Below are positions 1 through 9,214 of a stretch of DNA of 64,000 bases, one piece after another. The notes below the pieces were generated by a model, which did not search any database, had not been told where the DNA came from, and was given only the letters and a program-made list of their open reading frames with translations. The stretch covers positions 1 to 64,000 of the forward strand of contig NZ_NOXS01000031.1 in the NCBI RefSeq assembly GCF_002251735.1. The letters are read 5' to 3'. The translations under genes were made by a program, and so were the position numbers. How positions within the stretch are numbered: position 1 is the first letter of the stretch; each line of letters begins with the position of its first letter. The DNA is from Elstera cyanobacteriorum (GTDB lineage Bacteria > Pseudomonadota > Alphaproteobacteria > Elsterales > Elsteraceae).

Positions 1-46
1 GCTCATAACCTGAAGGCCGCAGGTTCAAATCCTGCCCCCGCAACCA
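1..46 (+). tRNA. Initiator tRNA-Met (CAT), 3' part only
   Basis: The window opens inside a tRNA gene. The visible part has the anticodon loop CTCATAA (anticodon CAT at 4-6), the T arm GCAGG-TTCAAAT-CCTGC, the 3' acceptor strand CCCCGCA, discriminator A and an encoded CCA. The A at acceptor position 72, where an elongator tRNA would have a pairing C, marks an initiator tRNA. The 5' half lies before the window. This gene is the integration target of the island that follows. Its normal downstream terminator is now found only after the second copy of the tRNA end at 60001. Confidence 0.9.
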
Positions 47-47
47 A
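2..47 (+). repeat. attL: 46 bp tRNA 3' end, left edge of genomic island
   Basis: Positions 2-47 are identical to 60001-60046 in direct orientation. The match starts in the anticodon loop and runs one base past the CCA. The bases just outside (G at 1 against T at 60000, C at 48 against T at 60047) differ. A direct repeat of a tRNA 3' end, with an integrase beside one copy, is the usual signature of a tyrosine-integrase island. From this repeat the island runs 48-60000. Confidence 0.92.
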
Positions 48-348
48 CCTTTAAATCATTGATATAAAACAGATAATCTCAGTTTCTGCGCTGTAGAGCG
101 AGACCTGACCAAAAGCCAAAAACAGTTAAACGGTCCATCCCCTATCCATCAAACAAAAAATCTCTGCGGCCAAACTCGCCTAGCCTTTCCCAGCCTTTCT
201 GGTAATGACGTGATGTCGTGGACGGCCCCTTCAGCAGCTTAGGTGTGCAATGATGTGGCCGTTGAGCCACGTCTAGGAGTCGATTGATCTGCCTTGCGCA
301 ATTTCCTCCAATTTGAAGTAGAGTCCGGTCCCTTAAGAGGACGGGCTT
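48..348. other. Island left margin, no gene recognised
   Basis: No convincing coding sequence is visible. The minus-strand reading frame across 142-759 runs antisense to the transposase remnant at 349 and matches no family I recognise. The last 60 bases probably belong to the leader of that transposase. The first 80 bases are AT-richer than what follows. Confidence 0.4.
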
Positions 349-803
349 ATGAAGCGCAGCAGGTTCAGCGAAGAGCAGATTATCGGCATTCTGAAGGAAC
401 AGGAGGCCGGGGCGGTTACGGCGGATGTGTGCCGCCGTCATGGGATATCGAACGCGACTTTTTACAAATGGAAAGCCAAGTATGGCAGCCTTGAGGTTTC
501 GGAGGCGCGTCGGCTGAAGGCGCTTGAGGACGAAAACGCCCGTCTGAAGAATCTTTTGGCGGAATCGATGCAGAATGGGTACAGCGAGAGTTTGGCTTAC
601 GCCGACCTGCGGCTCAACGGCCGAATGCGGGACGAGTTGCTCAATGAAACTCTGTTCACCAGCATACCTCAAGCGCGGGCCGTCATTGCCGCCTGGGTTG
701 CTGATGATAACATCGTCCAACCACATTCGGCATTGGGATACCAGACACCAGCAGCGCACGCGGCCAAACTCAAAGCAATAGGGCCAGTCTCTCCGCCCCT
801 TCC
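349..803 (+). pseudogene. IS3-family transposase remnant (orfA joined to the end of orfB)
   Basis: The first 75 or so codons are a normal IS3-family OrfA: a helix-turn-helix (FSEEQIIGILKEQEAG then CRRHGISNATFYKWK) and a leucine-zipper-like tail ending LKNLLAES. The frame then jumps straight to the end of OrfB (NGRMRDELLNETLF, then PHSALGYQTPAAHAA). Most of the DDE domain has therefore been lost by an in-frame internal deletion. The tail is cut by the IS256 end at 804; the open frame continues into IS256 DNA to 852. Not functional. Confidence 0.85.
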
Positions 804-2126
804 GGGACTGTCAGGAACTCCGTGTATGGGCGTGCGGTTTACCCTCGCTTAGGCCCCTGCGGCCTGGAAGCGATCCGCGAAGAGAATGGCGAACTGGCTT
901 TTGGCCATTCCCCACTCCCGCGCGGGCATTTTCCACTCCTTTTCGGATCGGTTCAAGACCAGAAACAGCAACTTTAGCGCGGCCTCGTCCGTCGGGAAGT
1001 GGCCCCTGGCGCGAACCGCCCGGCGCAATTTGGAATTCAAAGTCTCAATGGCATTCGTCGTGTAGATGATCCGCCGGACATCCTTGGGGAAGGCAAAGAA
1101 CGGAATGACCTCAGCCCAGGCGCGCCGCCAGATCTGACTGATCGCCGGGTATTTCCGGCCCCATGGGCTGGCCTCGAAGGCCGTCAGTGCCGCGTCGGCC
1201 GCCGTGTCGTCCAGCGCCGCATAGATCGCCTTCAACGCACGGGCGAGGTCCTTGCGGTCCTTCCAGGACGCAAAATCCAGCGAATTACGCATCAGATGGA
1301 CGATGCAGGTTTGCACAAACGCCTCTGGAAAGACGGCGTTGATCGCGTCCGGAAAGCCCTTCAGGCCGTCGACAACGGCGATCAGGATATCCTCGACCCC
1401 GCGGTTCTTGAGGTCGTTCATGATGCGGAGCCAGAATTGGGCTCCCTCGTTGGTCTCGATCCAGAGCCCGAGGATTTCCTTGGTTCCGTCGCCACGGACC
1501 CCGAGCGCCACATGCACCACCTTGTTGCGGACATGGCCTTCATCGCGAATTTTGACGCGAAGAGCATCAAAGAAAACAAGAGGATAGACCGGCTCCAGCG
1601 GCCGTGCCTGCCATGCCGCGATCTCGTCCAGCACCGCATCCGTCATCGCCGAAATTAGGTCCGGCGATACATCGACGCCGTATGATTCCTGCACGTGGCC
1701 GACGATCTCGCGGGTGCTCATGCCCCGCGCGTACATCGAGATGATCTTGTCGTCGAAGCCGGGGAGCCGCCGCTGATATTTGGCCAGAAGCTGAGGATCG
1801 AAGCGCGATTCCCGGTCACGGGGAATGGCCAGTTCCATCGAGCCGCTGTCGGTCAACACCGTCTTCTTGCCTTAGCCATTGCGGCTGTTGCCAGCGCCGC
1901 CATCACCCGCCAGACGATGGTCCATCTCCGCGTTCAGCGCCCGCTCGGCCAGCGCTTTCTTCAACTGGTCAAGCAAGCCGTTGCTGTCAAACGCTGATTT
2001 CGCATCCGTGCCTGCAAGCAATTGATCCAAAACTGCGTCCGGGATAACCGGGTCTTTCCGTCGTGCCATGGGTGCTCTCCTTAATACCCACTATGCACGC
2101 CCGTACACGAAATTCCTGACAGTCCC
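804..2126. mobile_element. IS256-family element with intact ends but dead transposase
   Basis: The ends are imperfect inverted repeats of about 30 bp. They start GGGACTGTCAGGAA at 804 and appear as the reverse complement ending at 2126. The body holds one transposase gene on the minus strand, broken by a stop codon. The 8-9 bp on either side do not match, so no target duplication is visible. Its left neighbour is an IS3 fragment and its right neighbour a different IS481 fragment. This suggests the element sits at a deletion or recombination junction rather than at a simple insertion. Confidence 0.85.
849..2069 (-). pseudogene. IS256-family (mutator-type) transposase with internal stop
   Basis: The N-terminal part (MARRKDPVIPDAVLDQLL, 65 codons) ends at a TAA at 1872-1874. 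The remaining 336 codons follow in the same frame, with the DDE-type motifs of the family (VVDGLKGFPDAI, IYTTNAIETLNSKLRRA). Together they would make a transposase of about 405 residues, the usual length. The sequence around the stop reads GNSRNG-stop-GKKTVL, where the family normally has a sense codon such as Tyr. This is a nonsense mutation, not a frameshift. Suppression or restart at the codon near 1859 cannot be excluded. Confidence 0.88.
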
Positions 2127-2892
2127 CGTTGCTGAGCATCGAGGACGAGGCGATCATTGTTGCCTTCCGCCAGCACACCCTGCTGCCGCTCGACGACTTT
2201 CTCTACGCCCTACAGGCGACGATCCCCCACCTGACACGCTCGTCCCTGCATCGTTGCCTGCAACGGCATGGGATCAGCCGACTACCGGAGGTGGCTGGAG
2301 ACAAGGAGCCGAAGCGCAAGTTCAAGACCTACCCGATTGGCTACTTTTTTATCGACATCGCCGAGGTGCAGACCGCCGAGGCAAGCTACGGCTGTTCGTG
2401 GCGATCGACCGAACCAGCAAGTTCGCTTTTGTCGAACTACACCTGAAGGCTGGCAAGATGATCGCCGCCCAGTTCCTGCGCAACCTGATCGCTGCCGTGC
2501 CTTATGCCATCCACACCGTGCTCACCGATAATGGCATCCGGTTCACCAACTTGGCGCACCACCAATACGCCTTCCACCATATCTTCGACCGGGTCTGCGA
2601 TGAGCACGACATCGAACACCGGCTCACCAAGATTAAGCATCCCTAGACCAACAGTCAGGTCGAGCGCATGAACCACATGATCAAGGAGGCCATCGTTAAG
2701 CGCTTTCATTATTACAGCCATGCCCAGCTGACAGCGCACCTTCATACCTTCGTCGACGCCTATAATTATGGTCGCCGACTGAAGACCCTGCGCGGCCTAA
2801 CGCCCTACGAGTACATCTGTAGAATCTGGGAAACTGAACCAGAACGGTTTAAACTCAATCCGCACCATCAAATGCCGGGACTAAACACCTAG
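2127..2892 (+). pseudogene. IS481-family transposase remnant
   Basis: The coding sequence begins abruptly at the IS256 end, so the N-terminal helix-turn-helix is missing. 2129 to about 2380 reads as the IS481 linker and start of the DDE domain (HLTRSSLHRCLQRHGISRLP, FFIDIAEVQT). A frameshift near 2380 moves the frame to KLRLFVAIDRTSKFAFVELH and DNGIRFTN. A TAG at 2644-2646 replaces the Trp codon expected in KHPWTN. The sequence then continues to the normal family C-terminus, ending QMPGLNT. Three independent lesions: dead. Confidence 0.87.
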
Positions 2893-2895
2893 TCT

Positions 2896-3150
2896 CTATC
2901 CGGTACGGGTCATCTGCAACGAGCTTCGGGCGCGCGGCATCTATCACGGCGACATTCTCATCGCCAATGCAGCTGATGAGCCGGTGCTTGGGAGGGTGTG
3001 CGTTGCCTTCTTGCAGGGCGAAGTCATTCTCGCCACGCTTATTCGAGACGACGAGACTTGGTGGCTGAAGCCCGCATCGCGCGCCGGTCCACGTCACCGA
3101 CGACGTGGAAATCTGGGCCATGATCAACAGCTTGGTGCGGCTTTCGCCTT
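2896..3150 (+). pseudogene. umuD-like (LexA-type peptidase) remnant
   Basis: Translation in shifting frames gives [31 protein letters not shown], then after a frameshift near 3090 [19 protein letters not shown]. This follows the UmuD C-terminal peptidase core and its end. The N-terminal part with the cleavage site and catalytic Ser is missing. It abuts the start of a umuC-like fragment in the natural umuDC order, so an SOS mutagenesis operon once stood here or came in with the surrounding mobile DNA. Confidence 0.65.
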
Positions 3151-3258
3151 GATCGACGGCAATAGCTTTTATTGCTCCTGCGAGCGGGCGTTTGACCCGA
3201 GGCTGCGGACGGTCCCGGTTGTGGTCCTCTCGAACAGCAACGGTTGCGTTATTGCCCA
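3148..3258 (+). pseudogene. umuC-like (DNA polymerase V, Y family) N-terminal remnant
   Basis: The frame reads [19 protein letters not shown] and then [13 protein letters not shown], the first 40 or so residues of UmuC with the metal-binding Asp in LIDGN. Homology ends at about 3258. The next 140 bases (3262-3395) are strongly AT-rich non-coding DNA. The fragment has less than a tenth of a normal polymerase and is non-functional. Confidence 0.7.
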
Positions 3259-3395
3259 AGAAATTCTTAAGCGTATTCTGGAGTGGATCGAAATAAATTC
3301 ATTTTCGAGATTGTATTTTCTTTTAATAATTTCAGTATTTTTTCATTAATATTTGGAGATTCCTATTATAAGGTCGTTCTGAGAATAATATATAG

Positions 3396-5117
3396 TTATT
3401 TATAAAATAAAATTATTATAAATGCAATTGCTAAAATTAAACTTGTCATTTTCCAGAAAAACTCGGGATTTCTATTAAGGAGCGGATCAAAGCGAGTCTC
3501 TGACCAATCCGGGTTAGGAAAGCGCAGAGCATGAATAAACTCGGATATATCGTCAAACCGTTGAGCAGGGTTTATCGAAACGGCTTTTGCCAGGGTTGTA
3601 TCGATCCAGGGTGGAAGACTGCTTCGGTCTTTCAGGAGAGACCGATACGCAAGACGCCTTTGCTGTCGGTGGTTTCGTGCACCGGAAACTTGAGTACCAT
3701 AAGGTAAACGACCACAGAGCATTTGGTAGGTGATTACCCCTAAAGAGTAAATATCAGAGCGTTCTGTTCCGGCGTAACCCAAAAAATACTCGGGCGCAGC
3801 ATATTGTAGCGTTCCTAATACTTGCTCCGTTGCGGTGGTAGAATATTCTTCTATGCCAAAAATATGTGCCGCGCCGAAATCAATAATCTTTGCTGTGCCG
3901 CTTGCATCGATAATGATATTTTCCGGCCTCAGATCTTGGTGAAGCATTTCTTTCCGGTGAAAAGCGCGCAGCCCTTTACCGATCTGTTCGACTAGTCCGC
4001 GTACGGTCTCAAGATCGGGCGCAGGATGGTCGATCATCCATTGCGCTAGCGTTTGACCGTCAATAAATTCGGTCACCGTATATAGAAAGGCTCGTGCGCG
4101 ATTGGCGGGGTCGGCTTGCAGAACATGTGGGCTGTTAAGGCGGCGGGCGATCCATTCCTCCATCGCAAACCGCTGAAGATAGGCCGTATCGCCGCGCTGA
4201 TCGATCGAGGGGATTTTCAGCGCTACCCGTGCCCCGCTCTCAATATCCGTCGCCAAATAAAGATGGCTACGGCTCGAGGCATAGATTTGTCGTTCGATCC
4301 GGTAGCCATCGAAAATTTGCCGCGCTTCCAGCAGAGGCGGTAAAGGGAGGTCGGTCGCTTTCAGGACCGCCTCCTCGCGCTGCGGGTCGGGCAAAGCGTC
4401 GATCCGCACAATCTGAAGCGTCAAATTATCCTGGCTGCCGTTCGCCAATGCAGTTGCGACGATTGAACGCGCGGCGGTATCGAGATCATCGGGGCTGGCA
4501 TCCAGATGGACGGCGATCTCCTTGCCCGTCACATGCTCATAGACCCCATCGGTGGCGAGAAAAAAAAGATCGCCCACGGCCAGGGGCACGGCACGATAAT
4601 CGATTTCGACATCCCGGCCCCCACCTAAGGCGCGCGCCAAGTAAGATTGGTCGGCGGACACCCGCAATCGATGATCTTCGGTCAATTGTTCGAGCGTCGA
4701 TCCCGCGACCCGGTAGATGCGGCTATCGCCCACATGGAAAAGGTGGGCCGTTGTCGATTTGAGGATCATGGCCGAAAAGGTGCAGACATAGCCCTTGTCC
4801 CGATCAAACCGCGCGTCACTGCGCCGGGTTTCGGCGTAAAGCCAAGCATTCGTGGCGGCAATGACCTTTGAGGCGGAGGTTTTAACCGACCAAGTATCGG
4901 CGGTGCAGTAATAGTCGGTCAAAAAACTTTTTACGGCGGTTTCACTGGCAATCTGACTGACCGCGCTGGAACTGATCCCGTCGGCGATAGCTAATGCCGT
5001 TCCCTTGCGAAGGGTCGCTGGGTCGCCGGGGAGAATCGCCCCGTGGAAATCCTGATTGATCGGCTTTACCCCGGCCTCCGACCATTGCCCGATTGAGATG
5101 CGCAGTTTGCCTGTCAT
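3396..5117 (-). CDS. Bifunctional PP2C-type phosphatase / Ser-Thr protein kinase, membrane-anchored
   Basis: 573 residues. Residues 1-240 form a PP2C/PPM phosphatase domain (IADGISSS, FHVGDSRIYR, LATDGVYEHV, SQDNLTLQIV). Residues 265-530 are a Hanks-type kinase with the ATP-anchoring Lys in VALKIPS, catalytic loop HQDLRPENI, IDFG for DFG, and APEY. One predicted membrane helix ends the protein, so both domains face the cytoplasm. The catalytic loop has HQD where the family has HRD; Asp and Asn are kept, so activity is still possible. It is the last gene of the nirBDC cluster, 76 bp after nirC. Such fusions occur beside nitrate/nitrite transport genes elsewhere, so a role in controlling nitrite transport or reduction is a reasonable guess, but no substrate can be read from the sequence. 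Confidence 0.88.
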   Translation of the reverse strand: MTGKLRISIGQWSEAGVKPINQDFHGAILPGDPATLRKGTALAIADGISSSAVSQIASETAVKSFLTDYYCTADTWSVKTSASKVIAATNAWLYAETRRSDARFDRDKGYVCTFSAMILKSTTAHLFHVGDSRIYRVAGSTLEQLTEDHRLRVSADQSYLARALGGGRDVEIDYRAVPLAVGDLFFLATDGVYEHVTGKEIAVHLDASPDDLDTAARSIVATALANGSQDNLTLQIVRIDALPDPQREEAVLKATDLPLPPLLEARQIFDGYRIERQIYASSRSHLYLATDIESGARVALKIPSIDQRGDTAYLQRFAMEEWIARRLNSPHVLQADPANRARAFLYTVTEFIDGQTLAQWMIDHPAPDLETVRGLVEQIGKGLRAFHRKEMLHQDLRPENIIIDASGTAKIIDFGAAHIFGIEEYSTTATEQVLGTLQYAAPEYFLGYAGTERSDIYSLGVITYQMLCGRLPYGTQVSGARNHRQQRRLAYRSLLKDRSSLPPWIDTTLAKAVSINPAQRFDDISEFIHALRFPNPDWSETRFDPLLNRNPEFFWKMTSLILAIAFIIILFYK

Positions 5118-5193
5118 AGCTGGCTCGGCGATCGGCAGCCCCGTGCGAACACGGGGCCGTCTGGGTAGTGAACGAGATAGGGCGCGGAGGCGC

Positions 5194-6006
5194 TTACCCG
5201 ATCCGGCGTTTCGGGGCGGTTTTCACATGGGTGGAATAGAGTGTTAGCCCGACAAAGGTTATCCCCCCGACCAAATTCCCAACGACTGTGGGGATTTCGT
5301 TCCAGATCATATAGTCGTAGAGCGAGAAATTCCCGCCCAGCATTAGGCCCGACGGGAACAGATACATGTTCACGATCGAATGCTCGAACCCCATATAGAA
5401 GAACAGCATGATCGGCATCCACATCGCCAAGATCTTGCCCGTGACGGAGGTGGACATGATTGCTGCTACCACGCCGGTCGAAACCATCCAGTTGCACAGA
5501 ACACCCCGAATGAATAGGGTCAGCATCCCCTGCGCGCCATGATCGGCATAACCTACCGTGCGACCTTCGCCGATATGACCGATTGCCTTGCCGACCGCGT
5601 TCGGTTCGGTTGTGAAACCATACGTGAAGACAATCGCCATCATCGCGGCGACGGTAAGGGCACCGGCAAAATTGCCGAAAAAGACAATCGTCCAATTGCG
5701 CAGCATGCCGCCGACGGTGCAGCCGGCCCTTTTATCGATCACCGCCAGCGGCACCAAGGTGAAAACGCCGGTCAAGAGATCAAAGCCGAGTAGATACAAA
5801 AGGCAGAAGCCAACCGGAAACAGGATCGCCCCCGCTAAGGGCTGACCGGTTTGTACGTTGATCGTAACCGCAAAGCAGGCCGCCAGAGCCAGAATCGCTC
5901 CCGCCATATAGGCGCGGATGAACGTATCGCGGGTGGACATAAAGATTTTTGATTCGCCCGCGTCAACCATTTTGGTGACGAATTCGGACGGTGCGAGATA
6001 TGCCAT
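5194..6006 (-). CDS. nirC: Formate/nitrite transporter (FNT family), NirC-like
   Basis: 270 residues with about six membrane helices, starting MAYLAPSEFVTKMVDAGESK, typical of FocA/NirC channels. Gly/Ala-rich half-helices and conserved segments such as GMLTLFIRGVLCNWMVS and NMYLFPSGLM place it in the FNT family. These proteins move nitrite or formate across the inner membrane. Its position directly behind nirD (46 bp gap) argues for nitrite: import for the cytoplasmic NirBD enzyme or export when nitrite accumulates from Nar. Formate specificity cannot be excluded from sequence alone. Confidence 0.9.
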   Translation of the reverse strand: MAYLAPSEFVTKMVDAGESKIFMSTRDTFIRAYMAGAILALAACFAVTINVQTGQPLAGAILFPVGFCLLYLLGFDLLTGVFTLVPLAVIDKRAGCTVGGMLRNWTIVFFGNFAGALTVAAMMAIVFTYGFTTEPNAVGKAIGHIGEGRTVGYADHGAQGMLTLFIRGVLCNWMVSTGVVAAIMSTSVTGKILAMWMPIMLFFYMGFEHSIVNMYLFPSGLMLGGNFSLYDYMIWNEIPTVVGNLVGGITFVGLTLYSTHVKTAPKRRIG

Positions 6007-6052
6007 TGCTGCCTCAAGTCAGTCAGGGTTGGAAAGCGGGGGACGGCACCGG

Positions 6053-6391
6053 TCACGGGGCCGCCGCAACCCCCATGTCGATGAAAACGCGGTCGTTTTC
6101 GACCTTGATCGGAAAACTGCGCGCGCAGCCTTGGTCCGCGCCGGTGGCCGCACCGCTCTCAAGATCGATGATCCAATTGTGCAGCGGGCAGGCCACTTTT
6201 CGACCGTGCACGATCCCGTCCGACAAAGGCCCCCCCTTGTGCGGGCAGCGGTTTTCGAGTGCGAAAACCTCGTCGTTGGCGGTACGGAAAACGGCGATTT
6301 CACGGCGCGGCAGGCTAACGGTGCGCGCCCCGCGTTTGGGAATCGCCTGGATTGGCCCCAGGTCGAACCAATAATCGGTTTCGTGCGTCAT
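6053..6391 (-). CDS. nirD: Nitrite reductase (NADH) small subunit
   Basis: 112 residues with one Rieske-type [2Fe-2S] domain. The ligand motifs are CPHKGG (Cys-x-His) and CPLHNW (Cys-x-x-His), about 19 residues apart. The length is normal for NirD. It starts 4 bp after the nirB stop codon, so the two are co-translated. NirD is required for NADH-dependent reduction of nitrite to ammonium by NirB in the cytoplasm. Confidence 0.94.
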   Translation of the reverse strand: MTHETDYWFDLGPIQAIPKRGARTVSLPRREIAVFRTANDEVFALENRCPHKGGPLSDGIVHGRKVACPLHNWIIDLESGAATGADQGCARSFPIKVENDRVFIDMGVAAAP

Positions 6392-6395
6392 GATC

Positions 6396-8876
6396 TTAAT
6401 CCTGAAGGGCGGGCAGCGGGACGGCGTTTAACTTCAGCAGCGGGGTAAATTCGTGCAGTTCCTGCCCCGCCACACGCTCGGCCCAAGGGTCTTTACGCAC
6501 GGCGCGTTGCGAGGTCAGGAAACGGTCGTAGAGGGCTCTACGCTCGCCGAGATCGTCCATGATGGTTTTGCGGACCGTCTCTAGCCCTACTGTCTCGACC
6601 CACTTATAAAGGCGATCAAGGTAGACGGCCTGTTCACGATAGGCTTGCAGAACGGCTGCACAGACCTCCAGCGCTTCTTCTTCGGTGTCGACATGCCCTA
6701 GCAAATCGGTTGCCCGCACATGGAGGCCGGCGGCCCCAGCGATGTGAATATCGTAACCAGAATCGACGCAGATCACGCCAATGTCCTTCACGGTTGCTTC
6801 CGCGCAGTTGCGAGGACAGCCAGACACCGCTAGTTTCACCTTCGCAGGCGTCCAAGACCCGCACATCAACCGCTCCAGCTTTACGCCCAGGCCAGTGCTA
6901 TCCTGAGTGCCGAAACGACACCATTCCTTCCCGACGCAGGTTTTTACGGTGCGCAGTCCCTTGGCATAGGCTTGGCCCGACACCATTCCGGCGGCATTCA
7001 ACTGCGCCCAAACGGCGGGCAGATCTTCCTTGCGCACTCCCAGCAGATCGATGCGCTGGCCCCCGGTTACTTTGACCACGGGGATTTTGAAGCGGTCAGC
7101 GACATCGGCGATGGCGCGCAATTCGTCTGGAGTGGTTAGCCCGCCCCACATGCGCGGCACGACGGAAAAAGTTCCGTCCTTCTGAATATTGGCGTGAACC
7201 CGTTCGTTAATGTAGCGCGATTGCGGATCGTCCCGATAGTCGCCCGGCCAGGCGGCCAACAGGTAGTAGTTTAAGGCGGGTCGGCAGGACGGACAGCCGC
7301 AGGAGGTTTTCCAGCCCAATTCCTGCATTACCGCCGGAACAGACTTGAGGCCCTTGGTCCCGATGAAACCCCGCACTTCGTCGTGCGTCAGGTCGGTGCA
7401 TTTACACATCGGCTTACGACCGCCACCGGGGTAACCTGCCCCTAAGGTGGCCGCCAAAAGTGCTTCCACCTTGCCGGTACATTGTCCGCAGGAAGCCGAG
7501 GCCTTGGTCACGCTGCGCACCGAATCCAGCGTCGTCAACCCCTGCGCGGTAATAGCTTCGACAATCCGGCCTTTGCGGACGCCATTGCAGCCGCAAATTT
7601 CCGCATCATCGGACAAGGCGGCGACGGCGGCGACCGGATCAAGCGTAGCGCCGCCTTGAAACGCCTGACCGAAGATCAGCGTTTCGCGCATCTCAGCTAC
7701 GTCGGCTTGGCTGCGGATCAGATCGAAGTACCAAGGCCCGTCGCCGGTATCGCCGTAAAGTACCGCCCCGACGATCTGGCCGCTCCGCAGAATAACACGT
7801 TTGTAAATGCCGCGCGCAGGGTCGCGCAGGACAACTTCATCATTCTCGTCACCTTCTGAAAAATCACCGGCGGAGAACAGGTCGACGCCGGTGACTTTCA
7901 GCTTGGTTGCCGTGACAGAGCCGCTGTAACCTAGCGTTGATTCATTAGCCAAGGTCGCTGCCAGAACTTTAGCCATTTCGTACAGCGGGGCGACTAACCC
8001 GTAACACTGACCGCGGTGTTCAACGCATTCGCCGACGGCATAAATGTCTGGATCGTCGGTGCGCAACATGTCGTCGACGATAACCCCGCGCTTCACAGCA
8101 AGCCCTGCAGAGCGTGCTAGGGTGGCATTGGGGCGGATCCCAACGGCCATGACGACCAGATCGGCGTCCAGCACCCGGCCATCGGCTAATTGCACCCCGG
8201 TGACGCCGGATTCGCCCAGAATTGCGCTGGTATTGGCGCTGGTTAAGACTTGGATGCCCCGGCGCTCGATGGCTTTTTGCAGTAGATAGGCGGCGTTTTG
8301 ATCCAACTGCCGTTCCATCAAGATTGGCATCAGATGCACAACAGTGGTTTCCATCCCGCGCAAAGCGAGGCCAGCCGCTGCCTCCAGCCCCAGTAGACCA
8401 CCACCGATGACCACGGCCTTGCCGCCGCGTTCTGCCGCTAAGAGCATTTTCTCGACATCATCAAGGTCACGGTAGGTGACAACGCCCGGCAGATCATTGC
8501 CTGGCACGGGAATGACGAAGGGGTCGGAGCCCGTGGCCAAGACCAGCGTGTCGTAAATTAGCTGCGCGCCAGAACTGGCGGTGACGGTTTTTGCGGTGCG
8601 GTCGATGGCGATAATCTTATCGCCCCGGCGCAGATCAATACGGTGGCGCATATACCATGCGTCGTCATGAATTATAATGTCGGTGTAGGCTTTTTCGCCG
8701 GATAGCACCGGCGACAGCATGATGCGGTCGTAATTGACACGCGGCTCTGCCCCAAAAATCGTGACGTCGAACCCATCCGGCACGCGCGCAAACAGCTCTT
8801 CCAGCATCCGCCCTGCCGCCATACCGTTACCGACGACGATCAGTTTGCGCCGGATTGGCGAATTACCCTGCGACAT
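6396..8876 (-). CDS. nirB: Nitrite reductase (NADH) large subunit
   Basis: 826 residues from the ATG at 8876, chosen because GGGAGGAAG precedes it directly; an in-frame extension to 8930 has no ribosome site. Order of domains: FAD/NAD(P)H disulfide reductase fold (IVVGNGMAAG near the start, IGGGLLGLEAA, then AVGECVEHRG); two BFD-like [2Fe-2S] segments (CGCNGVRKG with CGQC; CKCTD with CGCPSC); ferredoxin-half domain; siroheme/4Fe-4S site (CVGKEWCRFG and SGCPRNCAEA). The enzyme takes six electrons from NADH to turn nitrite into ammonium in the cytoplasm. First gene of nirBDC plus kinase; see the sigma-54-like promoter at 9057-9074. Confidence 0.95.
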   Translation of the reverse strand: MSQGNSPIRRKLIVVGNGMAAGRMLEELFARVPDGFDVTIFGAEPRVNYDRIMLSPVLSGEKAYTDIIIHDDAWYMRHRIDLRRGDKIIAIDRTAKTVTASSGAQLIYDTLVLATGSDPFVIPVPGNDLPGVVTYRDLDDVEKMLLAAERGGKAVVIGGGLLGLEAAAGLALRGMETTVVHLMPILMERQLDQNAAYLLQKAIERRGIQVLTSANTSAILGESGVTGVQLADGRVLDADLVVMAVGIRPNATLARSAGLAVKRGVIVDDMLRTDDPDIYAVGECVEHRGQCYGLVAPLYEMAKVLAATLANESTLGYSGSVTATKLKVTGVDLFSAGDFSEGDENDEVVLRDPARGIYKRVILRSGQIVGAVLYGDTGDGPWYFDLIRSQADVAEMRETLIFGQAFQGGATLDPVAAVAALSDDAEICGCNGVRKGRIVEAITAQGLTTLDSVRSVTKASASCGQCTGKVEALLAATLGAGYPGGGRKPMCKCTDLTHDEVRGFIGTKGLKSVPAVMQELGWKTSCGCPSCRPALNYYLLAAWPGDYRDDPQSRYINERVHANIQKDGTFSVVPRMWGGLTTPDELRAIADVADRFKIPVVKVTGGQRIDLLGVRKEDLPAVWAQLNAAGMVSGQAYAKGLRTVKTCVGKEWCRFGTQDSTGLGVKLERLMCGSWTPAKVKLAVSGCPRNCAEATVKDIGVICVDSGYDIHIAGAAGLHVRATDLLGHVDTEEEALEVCAAVLQAYREQAVYLDRLYKWVETVGLETVRKTIMDDLGERRALYDRFLTSQRAVRKDPWAERVAGQELHEFTPLLKLNAVPLPALQD

Positions 8877-8997
8877 TCTTCCTCCCAAAGCCCGGTGTGG
8901 TGCCGGTAGCGTGGCGGAAGGCGTGCCCAATCAGGGGGATCGAAACGAAACCCGCACTACGCACCGCTGTCGCGGCGCATAAGAGCACTGCCTTCAT
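8863..8997 (-). other. Possible leader ORF (44 codons) upstream of nirB
   Basis: From an ATG at 8997 a short frame starts MKAVLLCAATAVRS and runs without stop to a TAA at 8863-8865, just past the nirB start codon in a different frame. Only a weak GGGG precedes its ATG. Overlap with the nirB start would permit translational coupling, but length and composition alone do not prove coding. Low confidence. Confidence 0.2.
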
Positions 8998-9056
8998 CCC
9001 CAATCGTCGTTGATCGAGCTACTGGCAAACGGTCTTCGTTGACCCGAGCCGCCTAG

Positions 9057-9074
9057 CAGCAGTTTTCGTGCCAA
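9057..9074 (-). promoter_or_regulatory. Sigma-54-type promoter for nirBD
   Basis: Read on the minus strand, 9074 to 9057 is TTGGCACGAAAACTGCTG. The GG (9072-9071) and GC (9060-9059) are separated by exactly 10 bases, matching the RpoN -24/-12 consensus with one substitution in the -12 box. The predicted start is near 9047, giving a leader of about 170 nt before the nirB ATG. RpoN control would link nirBD to nitrogen supply rather than to oxygen. I could not find a clear NtrC site upstream. Confidence 0.5.
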
Positions 9075-9214
9075 TGGTGAAGAGGAGCGCAAACCGCCTA
9101 ATTCTGCGGCGGAGATGCCTGTTTCTGCGGCGACACTTTGTCTTTTGCCCTGATAATGAGCTTCAGCAGCAAAAAAAATAGCCATTTCCGTTTGGGAGCG
9201 GAAAAAGACTAATT

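Noticed and set aside
999-1658. Long plus-strand frame across the IS256 transposase
   Set aside because: Antisense shadow of a recognised transposase; high GC produces such frames.
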